A stretch of DNA of 24,103 nt from Corynebacterium sp. Its GTDB lineage: Bacteria; Actinomycetota; Actinomycetes; Mycobacteriales; Mycobacteriaceae. Below, one piece after another: positions 15,916 to 23,536 of the stretch (positions within the stretch are counted from its first letter, which is position 1; each line of letters begins with the position of its first letter). Under the pieces are notes generated by a model. It saw nothing but the letters and a program-made list of their open reading frames with translations, searched no databases and was not told the DNA's origin. Both the position numbers and the translations under genes were made by a program. The DNA is taken from positions 1 to 24,103 of the forward strand of contig NZ_JAUMTY010000033.1 of the NCBI RefSeq assembly GCF_030530965.1. Reading direction: 5' to 3'.

Positions 15916-17340
15916 ATGACGGATACCATTGCAAAACACACCCACCCGGTCGACCAGCAACCACCGTTGCCCCGATTGTTCCTTCTGGGATTCCAACACG
16001 TTCTTGCGATATACGCAGGTGCTGTGGCAGTACCACTCATTGTGGGTGGAGCCTTAGTAAGTGCGGGGAAAATGGAACAATCCGATATCCATCACCTTAT
16101 TATGGCGGATCTCTTCGTTGCAGGTATCGCGTCGATAATTCAATCCGTTGGCATATGGAAGTTTGGAACCCGCTTACCTCTCATCCAAGGGGTTTCTTTT
16201 GTTTCTGTAGGTCCAATGATTGCTATCGGTAGCCAGTATGGGGCGCCGGCGATATATGGTTCGGTCATTACTACTGGCTTGATAATGATTCTGCTTGCGC
16301 CGGTGTTCTCAAAAATAGCGAAGTTCTTTCCCGCGATTGTTACGGGGACGATTATGACGGTCATCGGCCTGTCTCTCATGAAAGTCCCGGCCGGGTGGAT
16401 AGTCGCGGATACTTTGCCCCATAATCTCCAAGGTGGACTGAACTACCTACTGGCATTCATTACTTTGGCCACTATCATCGTCATTCACCGTTTCTCTTCG
16501 CCGCGCTGGAGACCCGTGTCGGTCCTCGGTGGCGTCATAGTAGGAACCATTGTTGCCCAGTTGTTTGGTGCGACCGATTGGTCTGAGGTAGGCAAGGCGG
16601 AATGGGTGGGGGTCCCGACGCCGTTTCAGTTTGGCTTGCCGGTCTTCCAGCCGAGCGCAATCCTTACCATGGCCATTGTTGGATTAGTCATCATGACTGA
16701 GACGGCTGGCGATATCATTGCGGTTGGTAAGATCACCGGCCGCCCAGCGACAAAACGGATCCTCGGTGACGGGTTACGTGCGGATGGTTTATCAACCCTG
16801 CTAGGTGGAATTTTCAATACTTTCCCATATGCCGCATTTGCACAGAATGTTGGCTTGGTCAGCCTGTCGAAGGTGTTCTCTCGCTTTGTGGTTACAGCAT
16901 CAGGCGTGATCCTCATTATCTTAGGAATTGTTCCGAAACTCGGAGGTGCTGTGGCAGCTATTCCCACGCCTGTTCTAGGCGGAGCCGGAATCGCCCTCTT
17001 CGGGATGATTACAGTCTCCGGCATTCGGACCTTGACTGCAGTGAAGTGGAACGAGACAAAAGCTCTTATGGTTGGTGTTTCAATATCCATAGCGCTCCTT
17101 CCTGCCATTTCCCCGAACTTTTATGACTCTCTCCCGAACGATCTAGCTATGATTATGGAATCTGGCATCACTATGGGTGCGCTGAGCATTATCGTCCTTA
17201 ATCTTCTGCTTAACCGTGAGAATAATGGTCACATTGATGAATCATTGGACGATAAAAACACTGCGGTGCTGGATCCCTTTCAGAAAGTAGAAACGGACAA
17301 ACAACTGGAAGTTGAAGTCCAAACCATGGCCGGAGTCTGA
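15916..17340 (+). CDS. NCS2 (uracil-xanthine/NAT) permease, probable urate or xanthine transporter
   Basis: This is a 474-aa membrane symporter with about 14 hydrophobic spans. FQHVLAIYAGAVAVPLIVGG opens TM1 as in xanthine and urate permeases. FGTRLPLIQGVSF, the acidic motif ETAGDIIAVGKITGRP (about 261-276) and the NAT signature QNVGLVSLSK (about 311-320) follow; the signature has Ser where most members have Thr. The GxGIA segment near residue 355 also fits. This looks like the PucJ/PucK urate and UacT/XanQ group rather than uracil carriers, in line with the neighbours, but substrate choice is inference. The start is ATG 15916 with AAAGAGAG 6 nt upstream; the in-frame ATG 15895 lacks an SD. 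It is followed after 33 nt by the UraD-UraH gene, probably as one operon. Confidence 0.92.
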   Translation: MTDTIAKHTHPVDQQPPLPRLFLLGFQHVLAIYAGAVAVPLIVGGALVSAGKMEQSDIHHLIMADLFVAGIASIIQSVGIWKFGTRLPLIQGVSFVSVGPMIAIGSQYGAPAIYGSVITTGLIMILLAPVFSKIAKFFPAIVTGTIMTVIGLSLMKVPAGWIVADTLPHNLQGGLNYLLAFITLATIIVIHRFSSPRWRPVSVLGGVIVGTIVAQLFGATDWSEVGKAEWVGVPTPFQFGLPVFQPSAILTMAIVGLVIMTETAGDIIAVGKITGRPATKRILGDGLRADGLSTLLGGIFNTFPYAAFAQNVGLVSLSKVFSRFVVTASGVILIILGIVPKLGGAVAAIPTPVLGGAGIALFGMITVSGIRTLTAVKWNETKALMVGVSISIALLPAISPNFYDSLPNDLAMIMESGITMGALSIIVLNLLLNRENNGHIDESLDDKNTAVLDPFQKVETDKQLEVEVQTMAGV

Positions 17341-17373
17341 CGGAAGAAAGGCAATTACGGAAAGAGAGCTGGT

Positions 17374-18240
17374 ATGAGTGGGGTAGAAGCCTTCAATGAA
17401 ATAGCGCATGATTCGGCAGTGGAGTTATTGGAGCCACTTTTCTTCAGTGAAGAATTGGCTTCGAAGGTGGTGGAAGCCCGCCCGTTTACTAACGTCCAAT
17501 CTGCAGTAGACGTGATGAATCTGCAATTGGGGACACTCCCCGGAAGTGCAGTTAAGAAAAGTATTAACGCACACCCACGCATCGGAGCTCAGGTGGAACA
17601 AGGGTCCTTATCGGAGGAGGAGCAGTCTGCAGCTCATGGTCTAGGTCAGGACTCTGAACCGATGGACAGGATTCGTGAATTGAATGATTCCTATGAGCAA
17701 CGGTTTGGATATACCTTCCTCATTCGCGCGACGGGATTATCTGCCGCGGAGATCCTTAAGGAATTGGAGCGACGCCTGGGCAACGATCCGAGCACAGAGT
17801 GGAAAGAAGCGTTCCGTAATCTTTCGGCAATCAACGAGCTACGAATGCGCAAGACTCTTGAGCATCTGGAGATCAAGGGCGCTAGTTTATCCACGCATAT
17901 TTTGGATACCGCATCTGGACTTCCGGCACCTTCTGTGCACCTGCAGTTACATCTCTCCGATGAGTCGGGGTTGAACAAGACTGTGGAGGAAGGTCAGACC
18001 GACGGGGACGGCCGGTTCGCGTTTAAAAATAGACTCCAGCCCGGGACATACACGTTGCGTTTTGATACTGACGGATACTTTTCGGCGCAAGGAACTCGTG
18101 GCTTATACCCGTGGGCAGATGTAAGTTTCCGAGTAAGCGACGCGGTGCTCGAGGATGGAGAACTCAAAATTAAGCCATCCCACTTGCATATCCCTCTCTT
18201 ATTGGCCCCCTTCGGATACTCGACCTACAGGGGCTCATAA
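17374..18240 (+). CDS. Fused OHCU decarboxylase (UraD) - 5-hydroxyisourate hydrolase (UraH)
   Basis: This bifunctional 288-aa enzyme turns 5-hydroxyisourate into OHCU and then into S-allantoin. The UraD domain fills about 1-168: NAHPRIG (65-71) has the catalytic His67, YEQRFGYTFLIR (107-118) and NELRMRK (154-160) are conserved. The transthyretin-like UraH domain fills 170-288: STHILDTASGLPA (173-185), TDGDGRF, YPWADVSF, HLHIPLLLAPFGYS and the diagnostic C-terminal YRGS. All key positions are intact. The chemical order is reversed on the chain (second step first), the same order as in plant TTL proteins. GGAAAGAGAG lies just before ATG 17374. Its presence implies that urate is oxidised to hydroxyisourate in this cell, although no uricase is nearby. 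The stop is only 4 nt from the stop of the convergent flavoprotein gene. Confidence 0.95.
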   Translation: MSGVEAFNEIAHDSAVELLEPLFFSEELASKVVEARPFTNVQSAVDVMNLQLGTLPGSAVKKSINAHPRIGAQVEQGSLSEEEQSAAHGLGQDSEPMDRIRELNDSYEQRFGYTFLIRATGLSAAEILKELERRLGNDPSTEWKEAFRNLSAINELRMRKTLEHLEIKGASLSTHILDTASGLPAPSVHLQLHLSDESGLNKTVEEGQTDGDGRFAFKNRLQPGTYTLRFDTDGYFSAQGTRGLYPWADVSFRVSDAVLEDGELKIKPSHLHIPLLLAPFGYSTYRGS

Positions 18241-18244
18241 GCAA

Positions 18245-19831
18245 TCAGTAACGGGGCTGCTGGGGATACCAGGGTTCGTCATCCCGGTGGCGGCCTACAT
18301 TCGTGACTTCCACGTTTTCAAAACCCTTGAAGTCCTCAAAGAACGTATCCCAGTTCTCCGTCGTGATATCTGTGGCAATGCGGCCGGACATGCGAGTTAA
18401 GCCGGCATAGATCCCGGATAGTTGATTGCCAGCCACTCCATGGGAAGCTCTTGCTCCCGTCGAGAAGTGGAAAAGGCGGGGGATATACTCTTCCGGATCT
18501 GGATTCACCTCAGCCCCGGTATCGTCGCTCTCATGTGGTTTCTTGGGGAGAAATTGGAACCCATCGCCGAGGTAAGGGCATTGCCCCATGGGATTCTCCG
18601 CAGCGAAGGAGTGTTGGTTACTCCACAGCTGAATGTGGGGTAGAAAATTCCGCATCTCAGGGCGTAGAGATAGATCGACTCTGTAACCAGTTGCGGAAAT
18701 GATGAAGTCGAATGTGGAGGTCTCTCCGTCGGTAGTCGTGACCGACAGTGCTTCAGCCTCTCCTTTATCCCCGGGCTTTACCTCGATGGAGCGGACGCGG
18801 GTACCTTCACGAAGAGAAAAATTATCGAATGCAAAAGCTCGCCACACGCTGGCTTGTGTGGGTGGCTGTGGTAGGCCTCCGTTGTAGAGGCTAAAAGCCC
18901 ATTTTTTCTCATCAGGGAGGTCAAAGAAGTGCTCTTGCATCCCTGGGAATTCCATCCAACGCAGGGAGTTTTTCGTCGCTACCTGGGCGGATCGTTGGAA
19001 GAGCGTTACTGATTGCGCATTGTGTTCCAAAGCGGTGCCGGCATTATCGAAACCGGAAGCGCCACCGCCGATCACCAACACGCGCTTGCCTTCGAGCTGA
19101 GAAAAATCAATATCGTCAGCAGAATGTGCCCAAAACTTGGTGGGAAGGTCCCGGATTTCCGGTGGCACGAAGGTGCCGCCTCCGCCGTCGAGACCCAAGG
19201 CGAAAATTACCCGTCGAGCCCGGTATTCAACGGGTTTGTCAGAATCTGGGCCGGTCAGGGCTTTAATTCTAAAAGCACCACCGGTTTCTTCCGGCGGTAG
19301 CACTTCCGTCACCCGAGTGTTGGCATCCACATCAGCGTCAGTGACTTTCCGGTACCACTCGAGGTACTCGTGCCAGTCCAACCGGGGAACGAGTTTGGTG
19401 TGCTCCCAGGCTTCATCACCATACTTCGCCCGGAACCATGACTCGGTGTGCAAAGAGGGGATATCGAGCTCTATGCCCTTCATATTCTTTGGGCTTCGGA
19501 GGGTGTGCATCCGTGCATATTGTGCCCAGCACCCGATCGAATCGGCTGGACTTGCGTCTACTACTTTGACCTTATCGACGCGATGACGTTTCAAAGCAAA
19601 TGCGGCGCCCAGTCCAGCTTGGCCACCGCCAATGATCAGGACATTGTGGACTCCGTCGCCTGGGTTTGGCACCCAATCGTGATTGTGACCCAGTAACTCC
19701 ATTTCCTTGCGCGCCTGGTTCTCTAGCTTTTTAAGCCGCGATGCCGCCACTGCGTTATCGAGTGCTGGTGGGTGTAGGTCGGATTGCGCCGCGCTTGAGG
19801 GTTGGGTTGGTCGTTGGAGGCTAGTGGTCAC
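18245..19831 (-). CDS. FMO-like NAD(P)/FAD-dependent monooxygenase
   Basis: This is a 528-aa flavoprotein. The FAD site VLIIGGGQAGLG (64-75) and the NADPH site VLVIGGGASG (251-260) form the two-dinucleotide layout of class B flavin monooxygenases. FWAHSADDIDF just before the second site sits where FMOs have FxGxxxHxxxF/Y but is only partly conserved, and IISATGY (377-383) is the FMO ATGY motif. Residues 1-60 are a variable extension. The start GTG 19831 has AGGAG 7 nt upstream. The gene converges on uraD-uraH. Substrate unknown. Because the cluster lacks a recognisable urate oxidase and flavin-dependent urate hydroxylases of other families exist (HpxO, HpyO), urate hydroxylation is a reasonable but unproved role. 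N-, S- or Baeyer-Villiger-type oxidation are alternatives. Confidence 0.85.
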   Translation of the reverse strand: MTTSLQRPTQPSSAAQSDLHPPALDNAVAASRLKKLENQARKEMELLGHNHDWVPNPGDGVHNVLIIGGGQAGLGAAFALKRHRVDKVKVVDASPADSIGCWAQYARMHTLRSPKNMKGIELDIPSLHTESWFRAKYGDEAWEHTKLVPRLDWHEYLEWYRKVTDADVDANTRVTEVLPPEETGGAFRIKALTGPDSDKPVEYRARRVIFALGLDGGGGTFVPPEIRDLPTKFWAHSADDIDFSQLEGKRVLVIGGGASGFDNAGTALEHNAQSVTLFQRSAQVATKNSLRWMEFPGMQEHFFDLPDEKKWAFSLYNGGLPQPPTQASVWRAFAFDNFSLREGTRVRSIEVKPGDKGEAEALSVTTTDGETSTFDFIISATGYRVDLSLRPEMRNFLPHIQLWSNQHSFAAENPMGQCPYLGDGFQFLPKKPHESDDTGAEVNPDPEEYIPRLFHFSTGARASHGVAGNQLSGIYAGLTRMSGRIATDITTENWDTFFEDFKGFENVEVTNVGRHRDDEPWYPQQPRY

Positions 19832-20290
19832 GGATCGCTCCTGGAGTTGACGGGGGAGAGGTAGGTTTCACGGCTGTATTTGCAGATCAGACCCTTGTCC
19901 CGTTGACACTAAGAGATGCACACTACGACCGAACTACGAATGTGTTAAAGCCACATTTCCGACGATTACGCCGTGTGACGTGCTGCGACATATCGTCCAG
20001 GTCCCGCGAACTTGTGTCCCTTGACCTTCGATGGAGCCTCTGGCCACAGTTCCGAATGGGCGACCGTTTTAATGTCAAGCTCTTAGTTTTGAGTCCACCT
20101 GTCCTGAAGGATATGTGTAGAGCGTGTCCAGCGCGTTCCAATCAGGTTGCTCATCGCTCGCTAAGTGCGTGGGTATTCCGCTGGAGGAGGAGGGGTGACC
20201 AGACTCCGGGTAAACAGCAGGATTCTGTCAGCACCACCTTATGTCGTATTACCCGTGAGGAGCGAAAATAACTAACTCGTTTTGGTGTAC
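19832..20290. other. Gene-free stretch between flavoprotein and Abi gene
   Basis: No reading frame here has an SD or recognisable product; the 123-codon forward frame at 19903-20271 looks random. The spaced inverted repeat TGTC-N5-GACA (19896-19908) lies about 65 nt upstream of the flavoprotein start and may be an operator. The rest looks like decayed DNA. Confidence 0.5.
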
Positions 20291-20331
20291 CGATAGTGGC
20301 CCCGTCCCCGGTCCGGTAATCCGGACTATCG
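20291..20331 (-). other. Nested stem structure at the 3' end of the Abi transcript
   Basis: GTCCGG-TAAT-CCGGAC (20311-20326) is a perfect hairpin, and CGATAGT (20291-20297) can pair with ACTATCG (20325-20331). The two share bases, so they form nested or alternative folds. The structure begins at the Abi stop codon. No T-tract follows, so it is not a standard terminator; it could be a 3' end or a small RNA. Confidence 0.4.
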
Positions 20332-21324
20332 CTTATTGTGTGACGTTTGGGAGATTCCATAGAAGTACATTTCATTACTCTGCACGAGTGCGAAAATGCT
20401 TTTCAACGCTTCTTTCTGGAGGTAGCTCCGCTGGAAATGGGCAATATTTGCGAATGCCATGAGCTGCGATTTGGGATCTATGCCTCGCAGTTGCTTGTTA
20501 AAGAGTCTTGGCTTCTTTGGTGAGTGGGTTGCGGGCCGCATCCATAGCCTCGCATGGTGACAGACTAAATTTCGCGTGGTCGACAAAGATCTGATGTTGC
20601 TAGGGAACACCGCCGCCTTCATTCCTAGGTCATCTGCGACACGCCGCCATGTACGTTGGTGTTCGCTAACATCGGCGTCACACATCATGATGAACTTGCC
20701 AAGCTGCCCCAACGAAAAACAATCAATGACCGACCAAAGTGGCAAGTCTTGGGCGAGCGACAAACATAAGTCGTGGGAATCTTCCCAGTATCGACCAGGT
20801 TTTTTGCACCCAAGTTCATCCGCTCTTTTGGTAATTGCATCTTTTACGTAATCTTCCCCATACCGAAAGATTTCCCTAAGCATTCCTCCCACAAACTGTC
20901 GTTCATCCTCCTCTTTGGATAGTCGCCTCAGACATTTCTCGTCTAAATATCTGGTAGGAGAGCTGTTTTCGCAAAAGAAATCCACAGTTCGATTGCGTAA
21001 GCCCAACTCTGCACGGCGTATCCAAGCGAAAAGAAGCGTTGCAACTTTTTGGTCGAGACTAATTAGGTCAAAGACATGTTGCGGGTCTCGATTGCCCTTG
21101 AAAATGCCAAGGTTATGAAGCATCGCATAATTTCTTGCATATCCCAAGAAATAATGGAAATTAAGGTGTGACAATTGAGCTACTAACTCATCGCTCAACA
21201 GCGTTTCATCGAAGTAGCCTTTGTTACGTAGGTACTCGCGTCTTTGAGTGTCATTCGGTAGATGTGGAGGAACAGGCACAAGGTCACCTATACATGAGAT
21301 ATAAAAGGACCCCTGGTTGCGCAT
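20326..21324 (-). CDS. Abi_2 (AbiD/AbiF-type) abortive infection protein with HEPN motif
   Basis: The family causes abortive phage infection, and its members are HEPN-fold proteins thought to cleave RNA. From ATG 21324 the protein is 332 aa. Visible marks are LNFHYFLGYARNY (54-66; family NYYRLSGY), AELGLRNR (105-112), PLWSVIDCFSLGQLGKF (195-211; family P-x-W...E..SFG-L-S) and the HEPN signature RNLVCHHARLW (251-261), R-x4-H. A GTG at 21378 would extend the frame by 18 codons, but it lies upstream of the -10 box of a good promoter, so I prefer ATG 21324 (GTG further in is possible). The gene stands alone, is AT-richer than the left flank and is surrounded by gene fragments, suggesting acquisition by transfer. 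AbiF relatives are associated with a structured RNA; see findings. Confidence 0.85.
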   Translation of the reverse strand: MRNQGSFYISCIGDLVPVPPHLPNDTQRREYLRNKGYFDETLLSDELVAQLSHLNFHYFLGYARNYAMLHNLGIFKGNRDPQHVFDLISLDQKVATLLFAWIRRAELGLRNRTVDFFCENSSPTRYLDEKCLRRLSKEEDERQFVGGMLREIFRYGEDYVKDAITKRADELGCKKPGRYWEDSHDLCLSLAQDLPLWSVIDCFSLGQLGKFIMMCDADVSEHQRTWRRVADDLGMKAAVFPSNIRSLSTTRNLVCHHARLWMRPATHSPKKPRLFNKQLRGIDPKSQLMAFANIAHFQRSYLQKEALKSIFALVQSNEMYFYGISQTSHNKR

Positions 21325-21351
21325 CCTTGGAGAGGCTTTGGCAGGGGGACT

Positions 21352-21389
21352 ATTGCATCTGAGTATATGCAATCGCACGAAGAATTCAA
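21352..21389 (-). promoter_or_regulatory. Abi promoter with -10 box inside a perfect inverted repeat
   Basis: On the minus strand TTGAAT (21389-21384) and TATACT (21367-21362) are spaced by 16 nt. ATTGCAT (21373-21367) and ATGCAAT (21358-21352) form a perfect 7-bp inverted repeat with an 8-nt spacer around the -10. A protein bound here would block RNA polymerase, which fits autoregulation of a toxic gene. The site places the transcription start near 21355 and so decides the start codon. Confidence 0.65.
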
Positions 21390-21683
21390 CTTTTTACCCC
21401 CGATGTGCTTCACGTAGGCCAGTTCACGTGCGTCTGGAGACCCGAGCATCTGCCTCGCCCCGGCCGCAACGAGCCCGAAGTCATTGAGGCGTTAAGCGAC
21501 CTCGAATTGGCCCGGCACGCTGAAGAAACCCGCCGTGGGTGGACATGCACGGGGGAGGAGCGATTATGCCTGTACCATAAACCGGCGGTGTTTCCTGATG
21601 CTCGAACAAAACGATGCCCCGCCAAGAAATGTCTCTATTCCCCGATACTGTATATGGCACCCTACAGCTAAACGGAGACAGCC

Positions 21684-21896
21684 ATGAGCATCACAATCAA
21701 CCGGAGAACCACTGAGGAACTCCACAAGCGGCGCAAAGCGATATACAACAGCTTTAAAGATGCCGGCATCATGCGGGAAGGTGCCCAGCTGACACAACAG
21801 GATCTCCGAGAGCTCGTCGTCATGGGGATACTATCCGACCACGAACGACGCCTTTACGACGAACTCGTAAGGATCGAGAGCCTACTCAACTCATGA
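21684..21896 (+). CDS. Small charged helical protein, 70 aa (family member 1)
   Basis: Function unknown. The protein is highly charged and probably two or three helices: TTEELHKRRKAI, then a middle part, then LSDHERRLYDELVRIESLL. The same layout (x-x-EL-x-x-x-R near the start, then L-T/S-x-x-E-x-x-L-x-x-x-E) occurs in the products at 23537 and 23767, so they form a local family. The start ATG 21684 has CGGAGA 6 nt upstream. Upstream at 21645-21653 ATACTGTAT is a small palindrome within a possible -10 region. Its stop overlaps the ATG of a second, truncated ORF, which suggests it was the first gene of a two-gene unit. An antitoxin or DNA-binding role is conceivable but not shown. Confidence 0.6.
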   Translation: MSITINRRTTEELHKRRKAIYNSFKDAGIMREGAQLTQQDLRELVVMGILSDHERRLYDELVRIESLLNS

Positions 21897-21976
21897 ACAT
21901 CGACGAGCTTGAGAAGGCCTCCGAAGTTTTCCTCATCGCGCTTGATGATTGTGCGCATTCGACCCGGTCTCTTTGA
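21893..21976 (+). pseudogene. Truncated second gene of the small-protein unit
   Basis: ATG 21893 overlaps the stop of the 70-aa gene (ATGA). The frame encodes only 27 residues, beginning MNIDELEKASEVFLIALDD, and then stops. The amphipathic start looks like a genuine N-terminus, but the sequence beyond runs into the antisense DUF3800 fragment. I read it as a gene cut off by a rearrangement. It could instead be a short real peptide. Confidence 0.4.
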
Positions 21977-22186
21977 GGTGTCGGAATTGCCCGGGGAATA
22001 AGCGTACGTTGTCTGCCGGGATGATAAATCCGCCAATGCCGAAGACTGGGTGGGCTTTGAGGCGTTGGTTCTGGCGAGATTAGTAGGCCCGCTGTGGCCG
22101 AACTCGTCGAAGTAACCGATATGGGTGGGATCCTTGGATACACGAAAGCTCGTGCGGTGTACACACGAGCCTCGGAACTGGAGCAC
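21933..22186 (-). pseudogene. Frameshifted DUF3800 fragment
   Basis: DUF3800 proteins start with a D-E-x-G motif on a beta strand and are often found in mobile regions; their biochemical role is unsettled. On the minus strand one frame from GTG 22186 reads SKDPTHIGYFDEFGHSGP. After a shift at about 22055-22075 another frame continues KAHPVFGIGGFIIPADNVR and then LFPGQFRHLKETG, ending at the stop at 21933-21935. These pieces match the first and second strands of the family in order, so one indel has broken the gene. Only about 70-85 residues remain of a usual 250 or more, so it is also truncated, and its end overlaps the small truncated ORF on the other strand. This is a dead remnant. Confidence 0.7.
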
Positions 22187-22222
22187 CTAGTGCGTCCGAG
22201 AGCGAAGTTAGTGCGGCTGGTA

Positions 22223-22241
22223 GGGTCTGTCAAAAGTTTTC
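22223..22241. mobile_element. Possible insertion-sequence end (remnant)
   Basis: GGGTCTGTCAAAAGTTTTC resembles the terminal repeats of IS256-type elements as I remember them. No second end or transposase is seen in the window. It lies in the otherwise empty stretch 22187-22370 next to the DUF3800 fragment. This is recall-based and uncertain. Confidence 0.3.
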
Positions 22242-22370
22242 TGTATGTCGAAATGATCGGGGCTGCAGGGGTGTTCCATGATTCCGCGAAAACTCCACTG
22301 TGCGTCCTTGTAGGCCTACACCTAGTTCCGTGGCGCGCCGTGCGCTATCCAGATTGTTCAGCTGGGCCGT

Positions 22371-22685
22371 CTACTGAAATATCACGGCGGTGCCGGAAGC
22401 AGTGACCATGATCATGTTCTGGCCGACGGCCTCGTAGTCGATGTCCACTCCGACGATTCCTTCCGCGCCGAGCTCATGCGCGCGGTCGACCATCTCTCCG
22501 AGCGCATCCTCGCGTGCCTTACGGATCTCCCCCTCGTAGCTGTTGGAACGGCCACCGACCAGGTTGCGGAACCCTGCGCTGATGTCCTTGAACGCGTTAA
22601 TCCCCGCGACGGTCTCACCCGCCACGACGCGCAGGTATTGACCGATCTGCTTCCCCTCGATGGTATTTGTGGTGGTCACGATCAT
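22371..22685 (-). CDS. YbjQ/UPF0145 family protein
   Basis: This 104-aa cytoplasmic protein belongs to the YbjQ family (PF01906), small oligomeric proteins with a putative heavy-metal-binding fold and no proven reaction. It starts MIVTTTNTIEGKQIGQYL, has the conserved VVAGETVAG and FKDISAGFRNLVGGRS, and ends with VGVDIDYEAVG and GTAVIFQ, all typical, and the length matches the family. I chose ATG 22685 because AAGGAG lies 8 nt upstream; the frame is open to 22757 but the extra 24 residues are not family-like. It is a single gene with no functional link to the neighbours. Confidence 0.9.
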   Translation of the reverse strand: MIVTTTNTIEGKQIGQYLRVVAGETVAGINAFKDISAGFRNLVGGRSNSYEGEIRKAREDALGEMVDRAHELGAEGIVGVDIDYEAVGQNMIMVTASGTAVIFQ

Positions 22686-22920
22686 ATCCTTGCTCCTTCT
22701 CTCCAGTAGTTGGTCGTTCTTAAGGGTGGCGACGGTACCAGGCGCCAGCCACTCCACGATGCTCCGATGCTACCGGGGCTCAGTAGGTTGTGATGGTGTG
22801 GCTCCTTGAGAAGATGTGACGGAGTCGGGGCTGCCGGGGTCGTTCAAGAAGTGTTTTTGACCAGTTCAATTGACGCAGCAGGGAGACCGAATTTCATATT
22901 CCCGGCTATCATGAAGTGTT

Positions 22921-23298
22921 ATGAATGCTAAAGGGAACCCCGCGAAGATTCTTCTAAGCTGGAGATTTCTAGTGGTAGTACTGCTGGTAGTGATCTCGAT
23001 CGTTATATCGATAGCTGACGTCCGGGACTCTGATTACTGGGCCAGGATCTTATCTTCTTTGGCGTGGCTTGTAGCTTGCTCCATGTTTTTAAGTTCCGGC
23101 TCAAATCACCGCATTAAGCTATTGGTCTTCTCACTATCTTCAATGCTTCTGATCTGCATATGGGTCCTCTGTTTCATATCCATTGCGCATTCTGGTGGGC
23201 AAAATTACGACCCGGCAATATCCATACTGAACATCGCACTAATAGTAACTTTTATAGTTCAGTCAGTTGTATCGTTCTTTGTGAACGATGTGACTTAA
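22921..23298 (+). CDS. Hypothetical small membrane protein, 125 aa, four hydrophobic segments
   Basis: No family is recognised. After a short basic start, four hydrophobic segments are seen: about 15-32, 44-57, 66-90 and 100-121. These predict a four-helix inner-membrane protein with little outside the membrane and no soluble domain. Codon use is AT-richer than in the left part of the window, which suggests the gene is a newcomer. The SD is poor (GAAGTG just before the ATG), so the start is less certain. It sits between ybjQ and the small-protein tandem, unconnected to either. An immunity or phage-exclusion role would be speculation. Confidence 0.6.
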   Translation: MNAKGNPAKILLSWRFLVVVLLVVISIVISIADVRDSDYWARILSSLAWLVACSMFLSSGSNHRIKLLVFSLSSMLLICIWVLCFISIAHSGGQNYDPAISILNIALIVTFIVQSVVSFFVNDVT

Positions 23299-23299
23299 A

Positions 23300-23315
23300 A
23301 GGAGTTTCAACTCCT
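23300..23315 (-). terminator. Hairpin after the membrane protein gene
   Basis: AGGAGTT-TC-AACTCCT is a perfect inverted repeat. Read on the minus strand it is followed by TTTTAAG. On the plus strand no T-tract follows, so it is a weak terminator for the membrane gene. The remaining stretch to 23536 holds no gene I can support. Confidence 0.3.
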
Positions 23316-23536
23316 GCATAGAATACGATGCGTCGTAACCTGTGAACACCCCGAGTAATGCGTTTTCTGGATCGTGCAATGGCCGTGTGTGTTTCGAGCA
23401 GAATTTGGTGGCCGGATTCCCTGTGATTGCTCTCGGTTACCTGGCATTTTACCGTGTGCGCTCCACTGATTGACTAGGCTCGACACCACAGAAAATCCAC
23501 CGGGGGAGACTAGTTAAACAAGGGGAGGTGATCGCA

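Noticed and set aside
19903..20271. Forward 122-codon ORF between flavoprotein and Abi.
   Set aside because: Random-looking, Arg/Cys-rich, no SD, no family motif.
21405..21671. Forward 88-codon GTG ORF with several Cys before the 70-aa gene.
   Set aside because: No SD, odd composition, starts inside the Abi promoter region, no recognisable family. At most a remnant.
22094..22405. Forward ORF that resembles a degenerate helix-turn-helix protein (ELVEVTDMGGILGYTK).
   Set aside because: It is antisense to the DUF3800 fragment, whose motifs are far more specific; no SD.
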